From NCBI GenBank assembly GCA_033807775.1, contig CM066327.1, forward strand, positions 77,320,795-77,384,794: a stretch of 64,000 nt of DNA, written 5' to 3'. Position 1 is the first letter of the stretch, and every line of letters starts with the position of its first letter. This document shows, in pieces, positions 31,964 to 42,162 of the stretch. Source of the stretch: Saussurea involucrata (taxonomy: Eukaryota; Streptophyta; Magnoliopsida; Asterales; Asteraceae). Position numbers and translations under genes: made by a program. A model generated the notes under the pieces. That model had not been told where the DNA came from, ran no database searches, and saw only the letters and a program-made list of their open reading frames with translations.

Positions 31964-34900
31964 ATGGCATCTTCAAATATCAATGTCACCGCTGAGTCCA
32001 TCTCCGCTGACTCTGAGGAAGTGGACATCATCAAAGCCCCTCAGGTTAAGTTCAAGCTGGATCAACTAGATTGGACTAAGGTCAACAACCTCTCTGCTCT
32101 TCTCGAGTTTCCTCCTCGAAAGAAAGTCACACATCTGGATGATGCTGTGAATTTCCTGAAAAACTGCTGCATTTCAACAGCCCTAACCATCACTCCTCCC
32201 GCAAGTCAGCTACTACTATCCCAGTTCTGGTACTCTGCCAGACACACTCAGCTACCCTTCGCCAAAGACCCCTCCAAAACCATCGATTGCATACTCAGCG
32301 ATACTGAGTATGGCACAATTAAGATAACCCCCGCAATCATTCGAAAAGCCCTGAACTTTCCCAATGCCACCAAAGAAACACCCTTCGTTCCATTCCCTGA
32401 CCATAAGAAGCAAGCTGACAAAGATGCCATCATTGCTTTTCTCGACACAATGGGTTACATCTGGGACATTGGAAGGGACAAGAAGCCTGAGAAGAAGCCG
32501 ACGCTGATAAAGAAGTCCAAAATGCCCAGCGAGATGAATTTCATCTTCGCTCACCTGATCAGCTGCATGACAGCGAAGTCCGGCTCTTCTGATCAAGCCG
32601 CACAACCTACGCAAGCTATGGGATACGCACTGCTGAAAGGTCTAAACATTGACTGGGCCTCTATTATATATGATGACCTAGTACAACGCGTGGATTCTGC
32701 CGCTGACCGACCAGCATGGGTTCCTTACCCAAGATTCATCAGCGCCATCTTCCAATATGGCCTGAAGGACAGCTATCCTGAAGAGGGTGACCTGAAGCTT
32801 TCTCAGGTTGGCCCTAAGGTGCTCGATTTCAAACCTGTCGCCAACGAGGTACGTCTCTCTACTCTTCTCACTCTTCTAAATTCTCCACTTTCTGTGGCTC
32901 CTTCAGCGACAATACCCATCGCTGATACCCCGGCCACACAATCCTCTCCTTCTAAGAAAAGGAAACCCTCTCACACCCAACTTGATTCCAAAAGGATCAA
33001 GAAAACCAAGGAGCAACCCCAGCAATTCCATGCTGAAGACTCCTCAGCTCATTCTGAATAGCTGAAGGAAAGTTTCGTGGTACGCTCTGCCACACCTGTT
33101 CAAGCCATCCCTCCAATCCAGACTTCAGCGTCTCCAAACGCTGAGGTTAGAAACTTGGAAACTACCCAACCTCCCTCAGTCTCTCAAAAGACTGATGAAG
33201 TGATTCTCAGCGATTCCAACGCTGAACTCGCAACCCGAACCCCATTCTTATCCTTCGCTCCTCCCTCCACTTCTTTGGACACTCCTCCAGCTAACACTGG
33301 AGATGCAATCATTCCAGAAGCCAACGCTGACACTTCTCATCAAATGATGAAGACAGGACCTGCAGAGATCACCATACCTCACCGTACTTTCGAAGAGGAT
33401 ATTGAACATTATTCAGGAGTCCGCAACTTTGACGATTTCGTCAATCCTCCTGCAGGTACAAATCAACCCATATACACTGTAACTAAACCTGAAACTTCTG
33501 AGCTTTCCTTTGTTCACAAGTACTTATGTGTTACAGGTACTAATTTGGGAGACATCAACGAGTCTCTGAAGTCCGTGGAAACTAAGCTGACCGATCTCAC
33601 CACCACAATCTCCAACAACTCTACAGCTGTAACAAACGCTGGAGAGAATCTGACGAAGCTGACTACGGTGGTGGAGAAGAAGGCTTCCACAGATGACATC
33701 AAGGGCCTTGATAAGACACTCAGCGATTTTGCCAAGGTGCTCTCTGACATCTACACTGACTACACCAGCCTCAAAAACTCAGTTTTGACCGTGTCCAGCG
33801 AAGTAACAACGCTGAAGACATCGGTTGGAAAACTCGAGGGTGATATGTCAGCGGTCAGGACCGACTTGGGCTCTGTAAAGACCGACGTTGGTTCTATGAA
33901 GACGATGATCGAGACGCTAGTCAACAAGGCAAATAATCCAGCTCCTGCTCCTGCCCCTGCCCCTATTTTGGTATCTTTCACAGCAGCGGATCGCACAGAG
34001 CTGAAGAAAATCACGCCTGCTATTTCTGGCCTAGAAGACAGAATAGCAAAGCTTGAAGGTTGTGTGAAAATCTCTGGCCCATAAGACAGAGATAACACCA
34101 ACGCTGAATCTACCTATTCCTCCCCCAGTCATCATGAGAAAGAGGGGGAGAAGAGCGCTGAACATACCGCTGAGAAGAGCGCTGAAGATCTGAACAAAAG
34201 CGCTGAAGACCTTTCCCATGATGAATCTATCAGGGGAGAGAGGAATGAAGATCTGATCGCTGAAAAACCTCAGGGAGATGAAAACCCTGAGGGAACCGAG
34301 AAGCTCGCCTCTGTATCTGAGGGGGAGCAACTCGAAGAAGATGCTGAGGAATCCGAAGTAGAAGAAGATGAAGCCGTCGACATCCCTGATGATGAACCAT
34401 CTTCTTCTCCAAAGAATGATGATGATGATGACGAAGATGACGATGATTTCTTTATCGTCAAACATGCTCAAAGGATCAAAGCTCTTAAGGGAATCTTGAT
34501 AAATGAACCTTCAAGGGAGAAGACAAAGACAAATCCCTCAGCCTCTGGCGCTGAGAAAGGCAAAGGCAAAGGCAAAGGCCTCGCTGAAGATGAAAATCTG
34601 GCGATCTTGCTTGAAAAGCCGGTTTGTCAGGTACACTAAACTTTACTTATATTCCTTCCCTGAACATCTCTATACACAATCAGTTCTCTACTCCACAAAC
34701 CTCTCTACACATCCACATACTTTTTCTATCTTTTCTACCCAAGTTCTTCTACCCAGTTCTTATTTGTAAGATCGTTGCGTTTCAGCTAGTCCTCTCCCCT
34801 GTTTGAGGATGTCGCTGAAGGTTCTACCACTGCGACTTCACAAATAAAGCCAGGTGCTGCTGATGAAATAATCCCAGTCTTAGATTTGATCTCTGAGACT

Positions 34901-35879
34901 GATGAACCAGATGAACAACCTCTCTCGCACAAAAACAGACCTTCCTCAGCTCCTCAAAAGCTGAGTGAAGAGGATCAGAGAAGAGAAGAAATGATAAAGC
35001 GATTCAAGAGTTTGTCAAAGACCCCAAGCTGAAACGTGTTCCCATTCAAATCCAACTAAAGCTTTGGGAAGAAGCCCAGAAGATCGTGGAAAAGAAAACT
35101 GAAGTTTCTCAGACCACCCTGATCTGGTGTAAAGAGAAAATCCACTTCAGATATCGTCCAGCGAAGATCAACAAGGTATTCATCTCTGGAAGAACATCTA
35201 TCGGAGTACCTATTGTTGACATCAAACTTTTCAGAGAAGATGGCCAAACCGAAGCCTTTCGCGCTGACACTGTAAAAAGGTATGGTCTCTCTGAATGGTT
35301 GGAGATGAGGTTAGCTATCCAACGTCACAATCTAAGTACAAGGATCATTTCGAAAAGCTGATAAACAGACAGATCGATTTGATATATTCTTGTGTGGACA
35401 TTCCTCCTCTTCCTGAGATAAAGCTGAAAAGAAAAAGGGGCTCTCCAAAGAAGAAACGTCAAGATTCAAACTCAGGTCCTGTCATACGAAATGAAACTGG
35501 AATTGGTTTCTCTCGCGCTGAAGTACTTGGTCCTGATCCTGATCTATCTGCCCTTGACATTTCTTTGCCACCATGTGAACTTTTCGTCCCTGGTAAAGTC
35601 ATCAGTAATCCTTATGGAATATTCTTTCTTGACTACGACGGACGTAAATGCTTTCAACGGATCGCTGAGCTTCCAATCACTCCAATTGAACAGCTCAGAT
35701 ATCTCATCTACTGGTGTGACTTCAGAAAAGACATTCAGGCACGACACCTAAAACCCTTGATCTTTAAAGAAGTGCTGAACAAAAGAAAACAAGACGTAAC
35801 GGTTCCTGACTGGATGATCCCCACTGAAAAGACGACCCTTGATGAACTTCTCATTAAGGAAGAACCTTTTGAAAACTGA
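31964..35879 (+). pseudogene. ORF3 (3' extra ORF) of the SIRE-like copia element
   Basis: ATG 31964 (MASSNINVTAES). The N-terminal globular domain is shared with the 62128 copy (LLSQFWYSA here, LNQFWLSCF there). A basic KKRKPS region, a long coiled coil (33520-33930, with TTTISNNSTAVTNAGENL), an acidic linker, an intron (34631-34807) and a C-terminal basic domain (WCKEKIHF, SEWLEMRLAIQRH) follow. About 120 extra residues end at LIKEEPFEN. Stops: TAG at 33059 and TAA at 34082, both in the main frame. After the intron a deletion and frameshift near 35000 and another frameshift near 35330 break it. I see no signal peptide or membrane helix. It is possibly the envelope-like ORF of SIRE-type elements, but its function is unknown. 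Confidence 0.85.
34631..34807 (+). other. Intron in ORF3, 177 nt
   Basis: Donor TGTCAG|GTACACTAA, acceptor GTTTGAG|GATGTC. Exon length from the ORF3 start to the donor is 2667 nt, a whole number of codons. Removing the intron gives PVCQ-DVAEG, as in the copy at 1-2840. Retention in genomic copies implies that the packaged RNA is unspliced. Confidence 0.75.
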
Positions 35880-36131
35880 TATAATCTCTTTTTTCTCTAT
35901 TGTATCAGTTATCCTTCTGTACTTGTAAATTATTTCGCTTGTACTTATAATCTTTCTGTTCTTCATTGTAACCTGATTCAATATTTTAAAGAAAGATTTC
36001 AGCGAACGTACTTTACTCCATCAGTACTGAAAAGATCCCAGAAAACAGTAAAAGGGACAAATATTTTATGAGTTCTTTTTATCCTTATGTTTTCATTAAA
36101 TAGCAATTTTCTTTGTTGCTATGTCATAATC

Positions 36132-36145
36132 AAATAGGGGGAGAT
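36132..36145 (+). other. Polypurine tract of the SIRE-like copia element
   Basis: AAATAGGGGGAGAT directly before the 3' LTR; it primes plus-strand DNA synthesis. The TR-GAG elements have nearly the same tract (58168-58177 and 58646-58658). Confidence 0.9.
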
Positions 36146-37113
36146 TGTTGATCCAAACCCTCAGTGATTTGATAATGACCTTCTCTTAAATACTTAGTGA
36201 AAATTGTAAGTAAACAATATGTATCAGAGTTTCACTATCGCTGATAAGTACTAAGATCTTCCAGTACCGCTGATAGGAACTCTCGCTCTTTAAGATAAAC
36301 ATTCAGCGAAACTGTTCATCATAAATGCTCTGAGTCTGTTCAGTCATTATGATGATCGCTGATAAATTAGTTGTTTACTTATGATCCCTGAAGACAAGTT
36401 TCACGTCAACAAAGGTTCTACGCTGAAGTCGAAGATCAAGCTCAAGAACCAGCGACAAGTCTCCTAATGAACTGATGCGGATCAGCGAAGACTCAGATCT
36501 GTCCACTCAACGTGAAGTATCAAGTACAAGACCTCAGCTATCGCTGAACTTTATCATCTGCTGAATAGTAAATGATAATCGCTGAATCAACGAAAGCTGA
36601 TCATGAAGTCCTCCGTACAAAGTAGTTTTGTCTTAACCACCCTTGCACGACTCCGTACGAAATGTCAGAAAAGAACCTCCGACTGTCTGAAATCGTACAA
36701 CCACTCTGATACTACACTGTTCATCCATACGGCTACTAAGGTTGTCAACAAATGTCAATGACATGCAACCAACCAGCTGATGATACGTGTAAAGTATATA
36801 TTGACTTGCATTAAATGCATGCAGTATATAAAGAGATGAACTCACTTCATTTTGAAGTAACTTGCTAACTCTGGACAAGTTCATATCTCTTATCTCAAGA
36901 TAGGTTATTATTAGTAATTTCCTTATCTTTCTTAGTGCAAGAAACCTTAGTGTTCCAACTTGTTTAGATTTAGGTTTATCCTTAATCTTGTCTCCGCAAC
37001 AAGCTGTAAATTGTTAATGATTTATCAATAAACAATTTAGAAAAGTAAAATCTGTGTGTTTGTATTCAACCCCCCCCCCTTCTACAAACTTGTGTAGGCC
37101 TTCGGGACCAACA
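36146..37113 (+). repeat. 3' LTR of the SIRE-like copia element
   Basis: 968 bp; TATATAAA at 36825-36832. The CACGTG of the 5' LTR reads TACGTG here. A 10-C run is at 37070-37079. Confidence 0.95.
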
Positions 37114-37118
37114 ATATC

Positions 37119-38941
37119 CGAGTAGTCACATACCACACTCACATCCTCCAACTTCTTCTTCTCTAACTTCGCGTCTATAATGTAGGCTAAGTATGACGAG
37201 TACCCCTTAGCAAGGAACTTCCGCACTTTTAACGAAGAGATTAACGAAGTGGCCTTTGCCCTTTTCTCCCCATACACTGTCACTACATTCCATTTTGACA
37301 TCGAAATTCGGATCATCTTTTCCGCACACAAGATTTCGGACTTATTTTCGGTCAACCAATCCATACCCATAACCACATCAAAACCACCGATCGACATTGG
37401 CAACAGATTTGCCTCAAAAGTGCTATTATCTATAACCAAGGTACACTTACTAAAACATTCCCAGACCAAAACTTGCTCCCCATTAGCTACCTCGACTATT
37501 AGGGCGTCCGAGAGTGTAGTAACCAGAATGGTAATTTGCTTGCAAAAGGAATTAGAGACAAAAGAAAGATTCGCCCCTGAATAAAACAATATACGAGCAG
37601 GAAAGGAGTTTACTAGGAACGTACCCGTCAAAACATTGGCGATCTCCCACGCCTCCGCGGCGGTCATCTGGAAAGCTCGACTCGGTGCCCTCGGCGGATC
37701 CTCCCTCCTGATCGGCACCCCACTTGATGCCACACGGTTCCCTCCCGACAACTTTGGGCAATCCCTCTTGATATGTCCCGGTTCCCGACATTCAAAACAA
37801 ACCGGTCCTCTAATCGGGCAATCTCGAACTACATGATCTCTCTTCACGCACTTTGCACAACCGCTCGGGTTCGGGTGTGACGTAGTGTTACACGGACCAC
37901 TATGCTTGCCTTTGCACTTATGGCACCATCTTACTTCGCGTCGGGAATCATTGTTTCTTCCCCCATTAAACGGTCTAAACTGTCGAGTGGGTCTGGTCGA
38001 CCCCTCCTATTTCCTCTTTTCACCAACAACCGTCTTCTCTTCCTTTCATTTCGCATAAACGGTCTCCATCAACTTTGCCTCCTCTATCGTCTCCCGCAAT
38101 GTAACCGCTTTCGAGTTGCGGACCATGGCCATCATGTCCGCCGGTAACTCCTTGAGGAATGCCTTAACCCTCTCCTTCTTAGTCGGGGCCACATGCCCAA
38201 CCAAATTGAGCTTTTCCATAAATAGACGAGTGTACTCTCTCATAGTCGAGTCCCCTTTCTTGGGTGATCAGAATTCCTCCTCGATCTGGTCCATTTCTTG
38301 TTCATTGCAGTACTCCTCCAAAACCTTCTTCTTGAACGTCTCCCATTTCATCTTGGCCAAAACTAAGGCCTCCAGAGTAGATGTGAAGATGTTCCACCAT
38401 GTGAGGGTCGCACCCCTCAACATCTGAGAACAAAACTTTACTTTTTGGCTTTCCCCACAATCACAAGCCCGAAAGGCCTGCTCAATCTCTCGGATCCAGT
38501 TCATACAAGCTACTGGATCATCGGAACCTGCAAACTCGGGCGGTTTACAACAGAGGAACGTCTTGTAGGAGCAGCCTTTTTCTCTCCTCTCTCCTTCGGT
38601 GACCATGCGGTCATCGGTGTCCACAACGTGTACAATCCCACCCGAACCAAGTAGGGTGTTTTCCGCAACCGCTTCATTCCTTCGCGATTGTCCATGGCAG
38701 AGTTCATCATCTGCAGAAAACTTGCCATCATGACGGATAGTGGGTCGGCGTCTTCTAAAACCGGCTCCTTCACTACGATGTCGTTTTGAGGAACATGGTC
38801 GACGATGCCCCTTAACATTTAGGGAGTCGGAGGAGTAGGGGGATTACCTTCCACATTTGGTTGTGTTCGGTTCTCCTGCACCGTAACACTGTTTTCTTGA
38901 CCTTCTTCGCAATTTGCCACATGGCTCCTCGTATTTACCAT
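37119..38941 (-). pseudogene. Tekay-like Gag and protease
   Basis: Minus strand from ATG 38941 (MVNTRSHVANCEEG). A stop lies at about 38820 and a frameshift near 38640. The retrotransposon Gag domain follows (FLCCKPPEFAGSDDPVACMNW, MLRGATLTWWN, EEYCNEQEMDQIEEEF, REYTRLFMEKLNLV). Then come the basic region and the CCHC zinc knuckle CFECREPGHIKRDC (about 37750-37791). The protease active site reads ARILFYSGANLSFVS, where the catalytic Asp of the usual LFDSGA motif is Tyr. It ends at VVCDYSDI, where the copia element is inserted. Two more stops are present near 38265 and 38046. Gag builds the particle and the protease should mature the polyprotein; this copy cannot do so. Confidence 0.9.
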
Positions 38942-39011
38942 GGTAACTGCCACACATGATAGATACCATACCAGTTGTTAATGCCAAAAATCGCACCAAA
39001 GGGACAACTTA

Positions 39012-39620
39012 ACGGGAATGGATCCTTTGGACAGGCTTTATTGAGATCGGTGAAGTCGATACAGACCCTCCATTTTCCATTCTTCTTGGCTACGACCACG
39101 ACGTTAGCGAGCCAATCAGGATATTTTACCTCCCGAATCTTTCCCGTCTTGAGGAGGTTGTCGACCTCATCATTTATTACTTTATTTCTTTCAGGAGCGA
39201 ACTTGCGACGTTTTTGCTTGATAGGTTTGAACGATGGATCGACGTTAAGCTTATGAGCAATGACATTGGGGTCAATACCGACCATATCTTCATGTGACCA
39301 GGCGAAGCAATCAGCATGTTCCTGCAAAAAGGATATGAGTTTTTCTTTAATGTGGGGATCAAGGGATGAACCCACAACAATCTTTTGATTAGGTTTGCTT
39401 TGATCTAGAACGATTTCCTCCAAATGATACTCATCAACAGCTGCTGGGGAGTTTTGTGCATTTTCTAAGCTTGCGTGTACTGGTATAACGGCTTGTTTTG
39501 GATTCCCGTTATCCGCCATTTTGCTGCGACAGAAAACAGAAGAAACTCCAAGAAACTATTAGTAGACTGCACGTTCATCGAGGATTTTCTCTAGATGTAG
39601 TCCCACGGATGGCGCCAAAC
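39012..39620 (-). pseudogene. Second, partial copy of the Tat-like B leader and pol N-terminus
   Basis: Near-identical to 44932-45539 (about six differences by eye). It encodes MADNGNPKQAVIPVHASLE, the HADCFAWSHEDMVGID motif and RVCIDFTDLNKACPKDPFPL, then ends at the junction with the 36-bp LTR remnant. It belongs to a tandem LTR-internal-LTR-internal arrangement shortened by deletion. Confidence 0.85.
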
Positions 39621-40540
39621 TGTTAATGCCAAAAATCGCACCAAAGGGACAACTTAAGGTCGATGTGGACTTAAACAACTAAAGAAAGAATCTTTCGACG
39701 AGACGTGCGACGAGAATAAAAATAAAGAAACAAGGGATTTGATGCCACAGGAAAAACCTCAAACGAGGAAAAAACCTGCGGACGACAGTGGGTGTCGTCG
39801 CTATACTATGATCGCCAATCAAGGGTGATGTCCTTGGATACTGGTGTCGATCGTACAGTGATTACAATACAAATGAATAAAATGCTTCGAAATGTAACGT
39901 ACAAGTGTTTGGAATGTAAAACAAGTGTTTGTCGTGTGAATACAAAGTATGGATTGCTGGTCGAGAGCTGTTGTCGTGCGTCGAGAGTGATACTTAGAAT
40001 AATGGTTCTTCACTTCAGGTGTTCTTGAATATTGCTTCGGTTGTTAATCGTCGGATATTCGATGTGTATCGGATGTTAACTGATGATCCTTGATGTGAAG
40101 ACTTAGCTTGGTATTTATAGTCTTCGCGTCATTAATTAGCTCCATTAATGCTTTGATCAACGGCTACAACGGCTGGAAACGGTTGCCGGAGTGATTATCC
40201 ATGATGATCTTCGTCCGTTACGGCTATCGATTGTTAATGGTTGAGTCGGTTATATCCGTTTCTCCTTAATGACTTTGATTCCTGCATTAAACACTTAACA
40301 AACGTAACAGTCATGGTTAACGTTAGTTCAGTCGAGGTCGCATGGTTCTATGCGACGGTCATACGGGACGGGCGATGCTATGGTCGAGCGTCATGAGGGA
40401 CGTACGACTTACCTTTTACGGGAGACGACGGATGTTTCTTGGGTTCTTGTTGAGACCTTATCTTAATACAAGATATATCTTAGGACATGCGTCTTACATG
40501 TTTTGGTCGTGGTCGAGCGACGTGATTTTTTGCCCAAACA
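39621..40540 (-). repeat. Second complete LTR of Tat-like B
   Basis: 920 bp, about 3% different from 45540-46459 by eye. It is preceded on the minus strand by the PPT TTTGGGGGCAAAC (40552-40541) and followed by another PBS copy (39620-39601). Confidence 0.9.
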
Positions 40541-40767
40541 GTTTGCCCCCAAAATTTGAAAATTGAATGTCAAATTTAAGTTTTAAATTTTGCTTGTCGA
40601 ATGCTTAGACTTGTGACCTGTGTTGAGGGACTTACCTGGTTGTCGTGGAACTAGACCGGTTCGCCTTTAACTGAACGAGATGTTGAAAAGTTGTCACGTC
40701 ATACTGACGCGCGATGATGCTTACCAGCTGTCGAGGACAGGTGTCAAAGATTCGGATAGATATGTAC

Positions 40768-41480
40768 GCGTGTTGATCATCAATAGACTCGACTTGTTGC
40801 GCTTTCCTTCATAAATAGAGATCACAATGGGTTGTTTTCTTTAGAGATTTTCTTTAAAAGTTTTATGTTTCTGATGAGGCCCTTCTCTAGAATCTCGACT
40901 TTGTTCAAATTTTGGGTGGTTGGAGATCTATCAAAGTTTGCGATACTCGAATCGTTGACGATGTTGGTTACGATGAACACGATGTCTGTGTATTCTGCGC
41001 ACCTGGCGACGATGTCTTCTGCCATGTCAACCCTTTCGTCAGCCGACAAGGGCGGGGGTGTAAAGACGGGAGAGAACGAGGAGGAACTTATGGTGATCAG
41101 CTTTGCGCTGTCGCCGTCCCTCTCGTTTGACTACGTCCTCGTCAAGATGAAGTCACTTCCGCATCTGGGGAAACATCAGCCCTTAGTTTCCGACGAGTGT
41201 TTTCAAAGGATCTCTATTGAAGAGATAGGGCTGTGTTTAGCCAAACTGGCTTTCCTTGTAAGTTTTTCTTTCAAAACTTGTGTTATCGATGTTCTTTAGC
41301 TGAATGTTTTGCTAACGTGTTCCTTCTGTATTTGACAGATGTTCCTGTTTCTTCTCATTAAGTATTTGAAGGCAGAGAAAATGTTGGAGTGGAGGTCGAT
41401 CGTCGAGAAGAATATATTCCTTCCTCCAACCTTAACATTAATCTTAAGAGCCACATTCTCAGAGTGTCGAGGCGTAAGGA
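40768..41480 (+). pseudogene. Remnant of the antisense gene in Tat-like B
   Basis: The promoter-like module is present: GATCATC at 40775-40781 and CATAAATAG at 40810-40818, the same 28-nt gap as in element C. Most of the gene is deleted. What remains matches exon 3 (SSADKGGGVKTGE near 41037, then PHLGKHQPL, and AFLVSFSFKT near 41251). A donor-like TTTCCTTGTAAGTTTT follows, then acceptor TTTGACAG near 41338 and ATGTTCCTG as in exon 4. Exon 1 and exon 2 domains are absent, so no product is expected. Confidence 0.6.
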
Positions 41481-42162
41481 GTTGGAAGATAACTCCTAAT
41501 ATACTCGTTTGATCCTTGCATCAGTTCTTCGGGATTGATAGGATTTCGAAGATCGAGATTTTTGAACAGAGCTTGCCATCGACGTGCTTCTTTAGTCCTA
41601 GGGTAGATTTTTGGGTTTACGAGCTAGACTTTTTATGTTCGATCATTGGTTCGTAATCGTTCAATGACGTTCCTTCTTTTGCTGAACTCGTGTTTTTAAT
41701 TACATATGTCATGGATAAATGTAATATTGATCATAAAATTCGTTAAGTATGAAATAAACGGAGGATCGTGCGACTTAGGCTTTTATTGCAACATAACAGT
41801 TGAAACATAAATCATGTATTTGGACTGTAATAATAAACACAAATATATATCATCGATGTGTTAGAACATACAAAGTTTTTCTAAGTTTCAGAAACTTAGA
41901 TAGAGGGATCGTTTAGACCTTACATGTGACTGTATCGTATGATGAAATTCCAGAATGTATGCCCCTGTGGTAAAAAAATTAAGTCACACACTCGGGTACT
42001 CATGGCGTGCGTACCCGCGACAAAGTTCGTTAGAGGTCGGTCATCGGATTTCCAACGATCTCACGACGTTCACTGTCGTGTTTAAAAAAAACTTTGCATG
42101 AGAGGAAGGCGACTCTAAAAGAAATATTTTTTCAGATGCGTCGCGTTCCAACTTCGCGGGAT
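41481..42162 (-). other. Non-coding spacer of Tat-like B
   Basis: No gene. Parts match the spacers of elements A and C, including sequence near 41760-42060 that ends in the inverted GGTCG...CGATC region. It separates pol (minus strand) from the antisense gene (plus strand). Confidence 0.5.

Larger units (their letters stand above)
24218..37113 (+). mobile_element. SIRE-like Ty1-copia element, youngest insertion
   Basis: LTRs are at 24218-25197 (980 bp) and 36146-37113 (968 bp). The 12-bp length difference is accounted for by the C run (22 versus 10). By eye there are eight other differences, all transitions (about 0.8%). The duplication ATATC is at 24213-24217 and 37114-37118. It has a PBS for initiator-Met tRNA and a PPT at 36132-36145. 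It encodes gag, protease, integrase, RT and RNase H in one frame, and ORF3 downstream. A few stops and frameshifts make this copy probably non-functional. Confidence 0.95.
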
